This document shows positions 52,358 through 62,489 of a stretch of DNA of 64,000 nucleotides, piece by piece. Numbering within the stretch: the first letter of the stretch is position 1; every line of letters starts with the position of its first letter. The stretch lies in NCBI GenBank assembly GCA_021292165.1, contig CM037878.1:16116471-16180470 (forward strand). Reading direction: 5' to 3'. The notes under the pieces are model-generated. The model was not told where the DNA came from. It ran no database searches and saw only the letters and a program-made list of their open reading frames with translations. Position numbers and translations under genes: made by a program. The DNA is from Shinisaurus crocodilurus (lineage: Eukaryota; Chordata; Lepidosauria; Squamata; Shinisauridae).

Positions 52358-53113
52358 GAGCATATTGCTGGATGATCATTGCTGGATGATCGTTTGTCCT
52401 TGCGTCCTTTTATTAATAGGACTGCTAAGGCATGTAATTTTCACCTTTTGAACATTCGCAGGATTCGCAAGTTTTTGTCTCCTGAAACAGCCCATCTGCT
52501 TGTTCAGGCTTTGGTGGTATCCCGCTTGGACTATTGTAATAGCTTAATAGCTGGCTTGCCCTCTTCTGTGCTTCTTCCACTGGTTCTGGTTCAGAACAGC
52601 GCTGTTCGTGTTGTTCTGAACTTGCCCCGATACTCCCATATTACTATGGCCCGTAGGAATCTTCATTGGCTACCCATTCGGACTAGGGCCCAATTTAAAT
52701 TATTGGTTCTTGCCTTCAAGGCTTTGTGCTCTAATGTCCCTCATTACTTATCATCTAGGCTTTCCTGGTATGTTCCTGGTAGGAATTTAAGATCAGTGGG
52801 CCAGGGATTATTAGCAGTCCCACCGACACGCTCTGCCTTGTCAAGGCTGCGAACCTTTCAGGACCTGGTTCCACTTTTGTGGAACAGGCTTCCCATGGAC
52901 CTCCGATTGGAGGAGGATCTTTCCCGCTTTCGAACGGGATTAAAGACTTATCTTTTTAGTCAGCCAGAATGAGTGGTTGGGCTAATGTGGTGGTTGCTGG
53001 GATTTGATACTGCATAGTAAGTGGTTGGTGTTGGTTATTTTATTGTATTGTTATGTTTACTGTATATGTTATTTGTCCTGCCCTTTGGTATAAGGGGGCG
53101 TTATAAATAAACG

Positions 53114-53116
<3 letters not shown>
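52358..53116 (+). mobile_element. L2-like LINE, intact C-terminal ORF and 3' UTR
   Basis: An open frame of about 197 codons (52379-52972) encodes the end of the reverse transcriptase: CNFHLLNIRRIRKFLSPET, SRLDYCNSLIAGLPSS, LHWLPIRTRAQFKLLVLAFK, LWNRLPMDLR and a stop after KTYLFSQPE. The catalytic core and endonuclease are lost by 5' truncation. The 3' UTR ends GGGGGCGTTATAAATAAACG, then (ATT)n. No stop interrupts the frame, so this copy is fairly young. A 14-bp tandem repeat (GCTGGATGATC) sits at its 5' edge. L2 clade is the best guess; CR1-group relatives are possible. Confidence 0.85.

Positions 53117-53162
<46 letters not shown>
53117..53162. repeat. (ATT)n at LINE 3' end
   Basis: About 15 units, grown from the LINE's own 3' tail. 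Confidence 0.95.
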
Positions 53163-53166
<4 letters not shown>

Positions 53167-53172
53167 ACACTG

Positions 53173-53392
53173 GCCAGGGGAGGGTGGTGACTCCCATTTT
53201 GGTGGGGCTCCTTTTCCATGGCAGGTTTTTCAGGTTTTATTTGGAGCTTCATAGGAGCTTTCCATGGTGCTGAACTCCATCCCCCAAAATAGGTTCACCA
53301 CCATGGATGGCTCCTATGAAGCTTCAAATAATAGCCGCAAAACCTGCAATGGAATTGGAGCCCACCGAAATAGGAGTCACCAGCCTCCCCTG
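53173..53392 (+). mobile_element. Foldback element, copy C6
   Basis: CAGGGGAGGGTGGTGACTCC and GGAGTCACCAGCCTCCCCTG are inverted at 19 of 20. Inner arms as in other copies. It sits in an L2-like LINE (next entry). Confidence 0.85.
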
Positions 53393-53705
53393 ATATTGGC
53401 TCCATATACATTTCTGAGCCCAATTCAAGGTGCTGGTCTTGACCTATAAAGACTTACATGGCTCAGGACTGCAATACCTGACAGAGCGCCTCTCCTGATA
53501 TGAACCTGCCCATATATCACAATCAGCATCTGAGTCCCTCCTTCAAGTTCCTCCTCCAAGGGAGGTTTGGAGGATGGGAGCAAGGTCTTCTTGGTGGTGT
53601 CCCCCCAACTGCAATTCTGATTTATTTTTTTGTAAACTGCCCAGAAAGCTTTGGCAATTGAACAGTATAGAAATGTAATAAATGAATTAAATGAATGAAC
53701 ACATG
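53393..53705 (+). mobile_element. L2-like LINE fragment with 3' tail
   Basis: FQVLVLTYKDLHGSGLQYL and ERLSYEP-like text (one stop), then an internal deletion to TTTTGTAAACTGCCCAGAAA and TAGAAATGTAATAAATGAAT, the 3' end. Confidence 0.7.
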
Positions 53706-53999
53706 AGACCAACAGTAGAAATACTACCTGGTTCTGCTTCAGGAAATTTTTGGAAGACCACTTTCGCTCCCCTCAACCTACCGCCCTCTGTCTGAATGTC
53801 CACCAAACTTCTGCTCCCTCCTTCCAGCATAAGTCCTGGATAATAGAGACCCAGACTGAACTTGTTAGAATCTGCCAGCTTCAGGCAGCACTGGGGACTG
53901 CTGCAATGCAGTTGGCTCTAATGTACATGCATGCCACATTGGTGCAGAAGAAGTCTGCCCTTGTGCAGTAATGCCACTGCATCATACACATACATACAT

Positions 54000-54197
54000 A
54001 GGCGACCACTCGTGACAGAGTAAGATTGTCTTCCAGGATAAAATTACAAAAAGAAAATTATAAAAAGAGGAAATTCTAAAAAAATTGTGTAGACTCTAGT
54101 GATGGGTCTGTAAGTGACTGTGGAGGCCAATTCTAGATCCACACAGCTTCCCACAGTGAGGACACAGGTTACCAGTTGGAAGATGGTCCTGTAAATA
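54000..54197 (-). mobile_element. Zinc-finger LINE, short 3' fragment
   Basis: Reverse of the 3' UTR (CGACCACTCGTGACAGAGTA) and the finger codons up to ACCAGTTGGAAGATGGTCCT. An A-rich 25-bp insertion (AATTACAAAAAGAAAATTAT) breaks the UTR. 5'-truncated within the last 50 codons. Confidence 0.8.
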
Positions 54198-54239
54198 TGT
54201 GATGATACACACACATTTTTCTGGTGAGATTATCTTTGT

Positions 54240-55850
54240 TTTGGTTTTTTTCAATTAATTTTTAATTGTGAATTTCATTAAATCAAAACAAAAACAGAAG
54301 AAAAATATAAAAATAAAAATAAAGTACCGTAAAATAAAACAGAACATTCATTTTCTTACATGAAATTTGAGTAGATCAATTACAATTGATACATATGAAA
54401 TGTATACCCCTTTATATTTTATATAAAGCAAGATATACTACTATATATAAAGCAAGATATACTACTATATATAAGCATAGTTATGCATATACTTCAACAA
54501 AGGCAGACCAAATATTCATGTCTTTATCCATTCGTATATTATGCCTAAAGACCACCCGTTCAAAACTTGAAAGCATCATTAAGTCCTCAATCCATTGCGA
54601 TATCAGCCATTATTATATTCCAATATTGTAATATCAGTCTTTTAGCTGTCAAAAGGGTGCAGAAAATCCATTTACCTTGCATTAAGTTCCAAGAAGCAGG
54701 TAGATAATTAAGAAGAACACGCACATCAGTAAATATTCAAGAGCTTTCCAACACAAAGTTTATCCATATTATTACCTCCTCCCAAATAGAGGCAGCCATT
54801 GGGTATTGCCAAAACATATGGATAAGAGAAGCATTAGTGGTATTACACTTTCCAACAGTTAGCTGACTTAGAGAAACCCTTATTAAAAAGACATTGTGGC
54901 GTCCAATGGACACAAAGCAAAAGTTTTTGCTAAAGATGTAACCTAAGATCCATAGACCCTTCTGACACAGACTCAAAAACAATGTTCCATTGATTAGGCA
55001 AAATAGGACAATCTAATTCTCTGTTCCATTTAAGACACTGTGTATCATACATATTCACAGATAATAAGTATTTATAAACATGGATCATAGGTCGATATAA
55101 CTGCTCAGCCTCAATCAATGTTTCCAGTAGCAAAAGGGACTCTGAAGCTGTAAAAGCAGCGGGGCCAAACCTAGATTCTAGCAAATGTTTCAGTTGCACA
55201 TATTGCCATTCAGCTGTGGCTGGTAAATTATATTTAGCATGCAACGCAAATAATGGCATAAAATTATCATCGGCACCCACTAGCTGATCCAAAGCAAAAA
55301 TCAGCTTATCTGTACAAGTCCGCCAAAGAAACATTTTCTTACCAATGTTTAAATCTGGGTTTCTCCATAAAGTTAATTTTGTATGCGAAAATGGATCAAA
55401 CTGTAATTGACTTGATATTGTGTGCCACACCTCTTTTGCCGCAGTAACTGTGGGAGGTACGTATCTGTTTTAGTAAGTCAAGAGCCCAATGCAATTCATT
55501 TGGGGAGAGGATCCAAACATGAAGATTCCAGAACTGACCAGGGGGATAGTCTAATCTGAGCAGAAAAGACCAGAATTTAATACAAGTCAACAAATAAGCC
55601 GGGTGATATAAAGCAAGATCGGGGAGGTGAAATCCACCCCTTTTGATCAGAAGTTTTCAAAGATATTAATGATGGAACATAACCCGATAAAAAATTACAA
55701 AATAAAGCATTAAGTGGTGAGATCATCTTTGTGGCAGCTCCTCCCACCCTCAGTGTGTCATCCAGGGAGAACCTTTTATGTGGCCATTTCAGCCTGTACC
55801 TCATGCATAGGTCAGCCAATCCTAGCTCTGGGTTGTGTGTCACTGACAGA
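54240..55850 (-). mobile_element. L1/Tx1-like LINE, ORF2 C-terminal half
   Basis: Minus-strand frame: FDPFSHTKLTLWRNPDLNIG, KKMFLWRTCTDKLI, NLPATAEWQYVQLKHLLESR, then in a shifted frame CNTTNASLIHMFWQYPMAAS. This order (WRNP..IGKK, YLQLKH, C-x2-H region) is the C-terminal part of L1/Tx1-clade ORF2. Three frames are used, so frameshifts exist. 5'-truncated near 55850. The 3' UTR (54240-54740) is AT-rich. A related, older copy is at 60245-61340. Confidence 0.75.
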
Positions 55851-55960
55851 ACTCAGACCAGATTCAGCTTCCCCTGTGTGATCTTCTGCCCTAGGGAATA
55901 GTGCTAACTCCTCAATACTGCTGCTGATGCGTCAGGACCGCATGTAAGTATGCCATATAC

Positions 55961-56097
55961 CAGACACTGGTAGAAGGTAGATCTCCCAGGTGTTTTGGAC
56001 TTCAACTTCCAGCATTCCTGACCATTAGTCATGCTGCCAGGGGTTTCGGGGAGTTGAAGTCCAAAACACCTGGAGATCTACCTTCTGCCCACCCCTG
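55961..56097 (+). mobile_element. hAT palindrome, GAAGGTAGATCTCC type
   Basis: CAGACACTGGTAGAAGGTAG and CTACCTTCTGCCCACCCCTG are ends. Arms: TGTTTTGGACTTCAACTTCC and complement. Flanks CCATATAC and CCTTATAT match at 6 of 8 with central TA. Confidence 0.8.
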
Positions 56098-56119
56098 CCT
56101 TATATTGATTAAGACCACT

Positions 56120-56364
56120 GTATTTATTTATTTATTATTTATTATTTATTATATTTATACCCCACCTTTTTTCCTGCAAGGAACCCAAGGCAGCTTACAT
56201 AATCCTCCTCCTCTCTGTTTTATCCTCACAACAACCCTGTGAGGTAGGTTAGGCCGAGAGTCAGTGACTGGCCCAAAGTCACCCAGTGAGTTTCATGGCC
56301 GAGCGGGGAATAGAACCTGGATCTCCCGAGTCCCAGTCCAACACTCTCACCACTACGCCACACA
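56120..56364 (-). mobile_element. CORE/MIR-type SINE
   Basis: Full length in reverse: tail, CTGCAAGGAACCCAAGGCAG, CAACCCTGTGAGGTAGGTTA, GATCTCCCGAGTCCCAGTCC and the tRNA head CACTCTCACCACTACGCCAC. Confidence 0.92.
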
Positions 56365-56420
56365 TTGTCAACTCTGATTGGCTGCAGTAACTCTCCAATA
56401 GCACAGGCTTTCTCAGCCCA
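56365..56420 (-). mobile_element. tRNA-Ala SINE scrap
   Basis: ATTGTCAACTCTGATTGGCT and GCAGTAACTCTCCAATAG match the body of the family. Confidence 0.45.
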
Positions 56421-56469
56421 TGACCTGAGATCCACTTTTGCTGAAGAAGATGGAGCGTCTCCATCAACA

Positions 56470-56842
56470 CCAAGTCTCAAGGAGCGTCTCCAGCAACACC
56501 AAGTAGGCCGCTCAACAAGATCTGCCACAGATGGACCTTCTCCTTGTCTCTTCAGCCAGAGCAGCTAGACTGGTGGGGACTAGGAAGAGGGCCTTTTCTG
56601 TGTTGGCCCCCGTACTGTGGAACTCTCTCCCGAGTGACCTCCGCCATGCCCCCTCTCTGCTGAGCTTCTGCCGCTCATTAAAAACCTGACTATTCAGGTG
56701 GGAATATGGGGTGGGCTAATGATTTTAAAAAAATTTATATTGTTTTAAATGTATTTTATCCTGTTTTTATCTTGTGCTTTTTATCTGTATACATCGCCCA
56801 GGGTGGCCGGTTGCCAGCCAGATGGGCGGTAAATAAATATAA

Positions 56843-56874
<32 letters not shown>

Positions 56875-56876
56875 AT
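56470..56876 (+). mobile_element. L2-like LINE, C-terminal fragment and 3' end
   Basis: RKRAFSVLAPVLWNSLPSDL, HAPSLLSFC and LKT give the last 50 codons of the ORF (one stop at the LFR step). The 3' UTR ends CAGATGGGCGGTAAATAAAT with (AAAT)n at 56838-56876. Its 3' end resembles the CORE-SINE tail next to it. Confidence 0.75.
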
Positions 56877-56970
56877 GAGGATTGATCTTGGGGCCTTCTG
56901 TGTGTACCACAGAGCTATGTCCATTCCCAAGGAGGTGAGGGAGTATGCATAGCTCACAACAACCAAATAT

Positions 56971-56992
56971 GTTGTTGTTGTTGTTGTTGTAT
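56971..56992. repeat. (GTT)n microsatellite
   Basis: Seven GTT units. Confidence 0.9.
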
Positions 56993-57053
56993 TACAGCAT
57001 CACATTGATGAGTATTTTAGCAACCAGAGTGGTTGATACCCTTCCTCAGATCT

Positions 57054-57230
57054 TTCATAGATTTCATAGATCATAGAGTCGGAAGGGGCCTACAAGGGCC
57101 ATCGAGTCCAACCCCCTTGCTCAGTGCAGGAAACTAGAGGAGGGGTCTCCCATCCACGTAATAACCAGGCCTGACCCTGCTTAGCTTTCCACGCTCAGAC
57201 AAGCTGAGCCAGCGTAAGCCACAGGCCTGT
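57054..57230 (-). mobile_element. 5S-CR1 SINE, full length, pair 2 left
   Basis: From TTCATAGATTTCATAGATCA through CGAGTCCAACCCCCTTGCTC to the 5S block TAATAACCAGGCCTGACCCT, GCTTAGCTTTCC and CAGCGTAAGCCACAGGCCTG. Full head. Confidence 0.9.
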
Positions 57231-57236
57231 TTGAGG

Positions 57237-57330
57237 GCAACAAGCCACCCTGACAATCCATGGGTTGTGTTGGGGTTGTTGTACCCATGATGGGTTGACA
57301 TGTCAACCAAACCCAGGTGACTGACCCCAT
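57237..57330 (+). repeat. Fragment of the GACTGGGTTCAGACAAC family
   Basis: CATGGGTTGTGTTGGGGTTG and ATGATGGGTTGACATGTCAA resemble the interior of 48269-48530. It separates the two 5S-SINEs. Confidence 0.35.
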
Positions 57331-57357
57331 TGCGGATACCGGGAACCAGCCAGCACC

Positions 57358-57531
57358 TCATAGATTTCATAGATCATAGAGTTGGAAGGAGCCTACAAGG
57401 CTATCGAGTCCAACCCCCTGCTCAGTGCAGGAAACTAGAGGAGGGGTCTCCCATCCAAGTAACAACCAGGCCTGACCCTGCTTAGCTTTCCACGCTCAGA
57501 CAAGCTGAGCCAGCGTGAGCCACGGGCCTGT
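57358..57531 (-). mobile_element. 5S-CR1 SINE, full length, pair 2 right
   Basis: Same structure as 57054-57230 with few differences (AACAACCAGGCCTGACCCTG, CAGCGTGAGCCACGGGCCTG). Same orientation as its neighbour. Confidence 0.9.
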
Positions 57532-57534
57532 ATT

Positions 57535-58495
57535 TTCTGCAATGCTTAGCACGCCACAGCAAAGGTCTCAAATAACTGATGCTCCAGGGCTATTTCTTGT
57601 GATGCTCCAGGGCTATTTCTTGATGTGACGTACCTGGGAGAATAAAAAATAAAATTCAAATGCTGGCATTTTGGTCACAGAGTTTTTTAAAAGATAGATG
57701 GATAAAAGGATAGAGAGATAGAGATAGAGATAAATTTAAGATCTACACTCTGCACAGTCGCTCTTTCCACACAGTTCTGTCCCTAGAGATGCACAGCCTT
57801 TCAAATTACTGGCTGTCCGGCTGCCAAGGCCTCACTTTGCTCTTATAACCAAGTGCTCTCATTATTGGGATATTTTAAGAGAAAGCAATCCAGCCAAAAA
57901 GCCTTTTCTAAACGGGTTCCTAGATGAATTTCTAGCATGAATGGATTGAAGGGCACTTTCATATCTACCAGGCTGGAGCCAAAGCAGTTTGGGTTGAAGT
58001 GACCCAGGGTACAAAACGATGTGATTGACAGACAGGGAGCCTTCATCTCGCTAATTACAATGGCCATGGATTTGCCAAGTCCATTCTAGCTCAATTCAGA
58101 TCAGACTGGGATCACCTAAGGCCGCCAAGAACACAAGAGCCTGGTCCTTTTGATGTCACCCTCCTCTTCCTCCCGTCTGATGTTTTTATTCCTCTTTGAC
58201 CCCTTCAAAGAACTTGCAAAGCACAGCATTTTCAGTAAAAGCACATTTTTAACACGTGGCATTTGCATGATCTCTCAAGGCAGATTCATCAAGGGTTGGT
58301 CTTTAACCGCGTTCCGTTCACATGCACAGTGAAAGAGCAGCAGGGGATAGATCTTTCCCTGCTCTGAAGAGCACTGAAAGCAATGGCATTCAGTGCAAAA
58401 GCCACGAGACAACCACCAGTGGTTCATTAGGCAGAGCACGTGGCCTGCCAGGCTGCCATCTTAAGGGGAATCGTTTAACCACCTGCTTAACCACC
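57535..58495. other. Repeat-poor sequence
   Basis: A direct 22-bp duplication around GATGCTCCAGGGCTATTTCT (57580, 57602) and a (GATA)-like tract 57694-57733. Nothing else is recognised. Confidence 0.35.
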
Positions 58496-58498
58496 TGA

Positions 58499-58738
58499 GA
58501 GCCAGTGTGGCATAGTGGTGAGAGTGTTGGACTGGGACTCGGGAGATGCGGGTTCTAGTCCCCGCTTGGCCATGAAACTCACTGGGTGACTTTGGGCAGT
58601 CACGGACTCTCAGCCTAACCTACCTCACAGGGTTGTTGTGAGGATAACATGGAGAGGAGGAGGAGGAGGATTGTGTAAGTCTCCTTGGGTTCCTTTCAGG
58701 AAAAAAGGGGGGTATAAATATAATAAATAAATAAATAA
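58499..58738 (+). mobile_element. CORE/MIR-type SINE, full length
   Basis: GAGCCAGTGTGGCATAGTGG (A-box), GGTTCTAGTCCCC (B-box), ACCTACCTCACAGGGTTGTT (core), CCTTGGGTTCCTTTCAGG and an (AAAT)n tail. Confidence 0.92.
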
Positions 58739-58739
58739 G

Positions 58740-59615
58740 GCATTTCAGGTTTGTTTGTCTTAAGGCTCCAGGGCTTCAGTGCCAGTGGCAGTACACTGGC
58801 GCTAGGGCACAAAAAGTTTTGCTGAGTTCATTCCCAACATTCCTGTAAAAGGGGGAGCTTTTTTCTGTCGAGGGCTGCATTCCCAGGACATGGTCTGAAG
58901 GCACATGAAAGCAAGCAAGATAACGCTCAAAGACACAGGAGCCCAAAATAATAAATGGTCACACAGCATGAAAGTATTTATATAAGTGTAGAAATTATGC
59001 TCCACAAGTTACACCAGAACTTGTGTATTAAATAAATTAATACTAAACAATAATATACAAGAATGTAAGCCAAACAATAATACACAGTTTGCCACAAAAT
59101 ATAACCATGAATAAACAAAATGTAACCACAAATAAAATACAAATAACACATTTTTCATAAAATATAAGCAAAAGACAAACACATTTTTCACGCAATATAA
59201 CCAGAAAACAGACAAGTGTACCGGTTACAAAATCTTGTTTCATTAACTTCATCAGCTAATAAAGAAAGCTCAGTTTGGCTCGTTCCCGCTCATTGCCTTG
59301 TCAATGTCCTGGGTAGTGTCTCCTGTCAAAGTGCAAGAGGTACCACCCAGGAACACTGAGAAAAGAAGGCTAGAAATAAGCTAAACTGTTGCTTTGCTTT
59401 CCCCTGACAGCTGTCAAAAAGCAAACTGCCAAATGAAAGCAAATCCACAAATGGATCTTTGCTCGCAAAAGGGGGTGACCAGTAGATCACCCCCTTTACG
59501 GTGAGATATGTGGACCTGACATTTCTCAGTGTCCTGCACCTTTCCCACCCCTTCCTGAGCCTCTAGGTGCTCCGGAAAGTGTGAGCCACCCCATTTATGG
59601 GAGCTGTCAGTTTTG
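58740..59615. other. Repeat-poor sequence
   Basis: Reiterated CAAAATATAACCA and ACACATTTTTCA units at 59090-59210. No named repeat or gene. Confidence 0.3.
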
Positions 59616-59617
59616 AC

Positions 59618-59752
59618 AGGAGCTGTCAAAGCTCAGGCTTCCTCTTAAAATAGGTTTTTTTTTTACAGGGCTAAGCAGGGTTTTTTCCCACAGGGACATA
59701 TACATATGTCCAAAAAAATCCATTTTAAAAGGAAGCCTGAGTGACAGCTACT
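59618..59752 (+). repeat. Imperfect palindrome
   Basis: AGCTGTCAAAGCTCAGGCTT with CCTCTTAAAATAGG on the left pairs with AAAATCCATTTTAAAAGGAA and GCCTGAGTGACAGCTAC on the right. A central CCCACAGGGA loop. It may be another foldback MITE; no other copy is seen. Confidence 0.55.
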
Positions 59753-59897
59753 ACATAAGATAGTAACTACTCGACTATCCACCCCACCCCACACCACCTG
59801 AAGCCAAACTACAGAACTGATGGAAGGAAGCTTGATTGCGATCAGGCCCAATATTACAGCAGAGGTATATTAAGCTCCAGACCTTTAGTTAAGGACA

Positions 59898-59922
59898 GTA
59901 AAAGAAAAAGAAAAAGAAAAAG
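59898..59922. repeat. (AAAAAG)n tract
   Basis: Four hexamer units. Confidence 0.85.
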
Positions 59923-60244
59923 ACAATCATTGTGACAAGCAAGGATGGCAACGTAAGGTCATGATGACAGAACAGGAGCCTCTGATGAAAGTGTGTCCTG
60001 GTCTTTTTCTCTATGCTTGGTTCTTTGGAAATGCTTGACACTGCCAAAAATTAGGATTAGGAGACTTGCATTCTCTTGACTCCCTTCCAGAATGCAGAGA
60101 GAGTGGGGACCAGTCACAGGTCCAAGGGGTTTGGGAGCAACTCAAGAGAAAGTCTTTTCCCGTGTGCCTGGCAAGTGGGCCTCTGCATCGTCTCGGGTGC
60201 TTTGAAAAGTGGAAAGATGATTTAGGGTGCAATCCCATGGATTA

Positions 60245-61340
60245 GGTGCCTTTTAAAAAATCTTTTATCTGCAAGCACAACATCAAAACAAAGCAAGAAA
60301 AAAGGGGTGGAGAAAAGAAAAAGAGGAGGAGGATTTAACACTTCATTTTGAATATTTACATTAATATAAGCAGACCATATATCTAAATAAGCATCCATAT
60401 GAAATTGACCACTAGAGGAGATCTGTTCAAATGTAGCAAGAGCAGTAAGTTCTTCAGTCCACTGAATGATAGCGCGGGTGGGTGTTTATCCTCCAAGCTT
60501 GAAGCATAAGTCTCTTTGCAACTGTACGGGCTCTCGGTGTTCACTTTTGCTGTCCATCTGTTAATCCCCGCATCACAGAGATGTAATTTAAAAGTGCATG
60601 GACATCCACAATTGTCACAGACTTTTCAAGATCAAAATTTATACGAGCAATGACTTCCGACCCAAAACAAGTCACAACAGGACATGCCCACATCATATGC
60701 CTCAACGAGGCATTGTCTTCATTACATCACCAGCATCTGTCAGAGCTAGCCAGCTTCTTCTTAACAAGCCTCAGTGGTGTCCAGCATATGCGAAACATCA
60801 ATTTTTTTTGTTGAATCAGCCTCAGTTTTAAATCTACAGGAACAGTACATATGGAAGCTAAGGCGACCTTCTACTGATTAGACTGTATATAGCATTCCCA
60901 ACTCCTTATTCCTTTCCTCTCTAACAATCTGAAAATTTACTCACTACATTCCAAAAGACTTTTATAAACAGCTGTTGTAGTAGACTTGGGTTTCTGTAAA
61001 GAATAAATCAGTTCCTCCGATAATAGGAAGTGCTGAAGCACTCATTGCTGATGGCTCATATGTCGACTCCAACAAATGCTGTGGCTGAATGTACTGCCAG
61101 CTAGCACTAGCCAGTAAATGATTTCTAATCTGCAATATTGAAAACGGTAAAAAAAAAAAAAAAATCATAAGCCAATCCTATGAAGTGATCTAATGTATGA
61201 ATTCCACTTTCAGCCCAACTCCTGCACATAAAAGGCATGTCTCTCTATTTTCAAAACTGGATTCTCCCATAAAGATAATTTAGCATGAGAATATGAATCA
61301 AACTGCAGCTGATGAGACATTGCATTCCAAGTACGTAGGG
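60245..61340 (-). mobile_element. L1/Tx1-like LINE, older copy
   Basis: Minus strand from 61340: SHQLQFDSYSHAKLSLWENP, then ASWQYIQPQHLLES and a decayed remainder. It parallels 54240-55850 (SSQLQFDPFSHTKLTLWRNP, AEWQYVQLKHLLES). Many stops. An A-run at 61150-61165 interrupts it. Confidence 0.65.
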
Positions 61341-61344
61341 GTGG

Positions 61345-61800
61345 GCGAACTCACCGAAACCCGACTCTCCGGTTGCTCGCTGAGCACCCCCGCCATGCGA
61401 TCCGTTCTGTGGCATTCGGCGAGGTGCTCGGGCGGACTTCCGGGTCCCCATCACATCAGTTCTGGGTCTCCATTGCGTCAGTTCCAGGTCCCCATTGCGT
61501 CACTTCCGGGTCCCCGAAACTGCGTTTTTAACATAAAAACCAAGGTAAATTACCTTAAAATGGCTGCGAATAGCAAATCGCACCCGTTTTAAGGTGTACC
61601 TTGTTTTTATGTAAAAAACGCAGCTCCGGGGACCCGGACAAGAAGCGCCAGGGACCCAGAAGTACCTTTTCCCAGCTCCTCTCATGGGGACTTGTGCTAA
61701 GCCAGGGAGAGGTAAGTCACGCAGAGCTCAAGGGGTGAGTGGGGCGAGTTCGCCCTGCTTCCCCCCCCCCATCGAGTTCCGCGCACATCCCTAGTCAGCC
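61345..61800. repeat. CG-rich foldback region
   Basis: GGGTCCCCATCACATCAGTT-type units repeat three times (61442-61520). TTTTTAACATAAAAACCAAG and TTGTTTTTATGTAAAAAACG, with AAATTACCTTAAAATGG, form inverted arms. GTAGGGGTGGGCGAACTC at the left and GGGGCGAGTTCGCCCTG with CGCACATCCCTA at the right are inverted. Probably a non-autonomous DNA transposon, more CpG-rich than its surroundings. Confidence 0.5.
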
Positions 61801-62039
61801 ATTCCTTTCTTTTTAATATACCGAGATCCTAATGCCACTATGAATTACATGCCTGAACATGCCCAGTGGGGCCCACCTGGGACCAACTTTGTCATCCTTT
61901 CGGTGCCAGGTTAACAGCCCTCTGTACGGAGCCGTTTAAGAACATCTAGGGTTCTTTTTAAATGGCTTGATGGGGCATGCATGTCAGGTGCTTCTAACAG
62001 GTCTGTTCTGTGTTTAAATATGGTCATCTCTGGCTAAAC

Positions 62040-62210
62040 AGTTTTTAAATCTTTTAAACTATTTTAGATTTCTTTATTACAGAATAATTTTATGGCTGCC
62101 TTGTTGCATCTTGGCCCTGTTTCAGGCACTGTTGTAAACCGCCCAGAGAACTTTGCCTATTGGGCGGTATGGAAATGAAATAAATAAATAAGCAAACAAA
62201 CAAACAATGG
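62040..62210 (+). mobile_element. L2-like LINE 3' end
   Basis: TTGTAAACCGCCCAGAGAAC, TATTGGGCGGTATGGAAATG and AAATAAATAAGCAAACAAAC. Confidence 0.75.
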
Positions 62211-62344
62211 AAGCCTCCAAGATCGGAGGCGTCTGCGTATCCTGTGCCCTACTGGGCTCTTGCCAGCAGGGCGGGAGAAGTGACGAAGAAGGCTGTTTTG
62301 CCTCTCTGCCCTCCTGTGCTGTATTTTTGGCTGGGTGCTCTCCC

Positions 62345-62487
62345 AATCTGGAGGCATTCAAGGTGCAGCTGGACAGCCATCTGTCAGGGATGCTTTGACC
62401 TGGATTCCTGCACTGAGCAGGGGGTTGGACCCGATGGCCTTGTAGGCCCCTTCCAACTCTACTTTTCTATGATTCTATGATTCTAAC
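62345..62487 (+). mobile_element. CR1 3' end
   Basis: TCTGGAGGCATTCAAGGTGC, AGCTGGACAGCCATCTGTCA, GAGCAGGGGGTTGGACCCGA and TTCTATGATTCTATGATTCT. This is the CR1 terminus whose last part is fused to 5S in the SINEs, and it shows the canonical ATTCTATG repeat. Confidence 0.88.
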
Positions 62488-62489
62488 TT

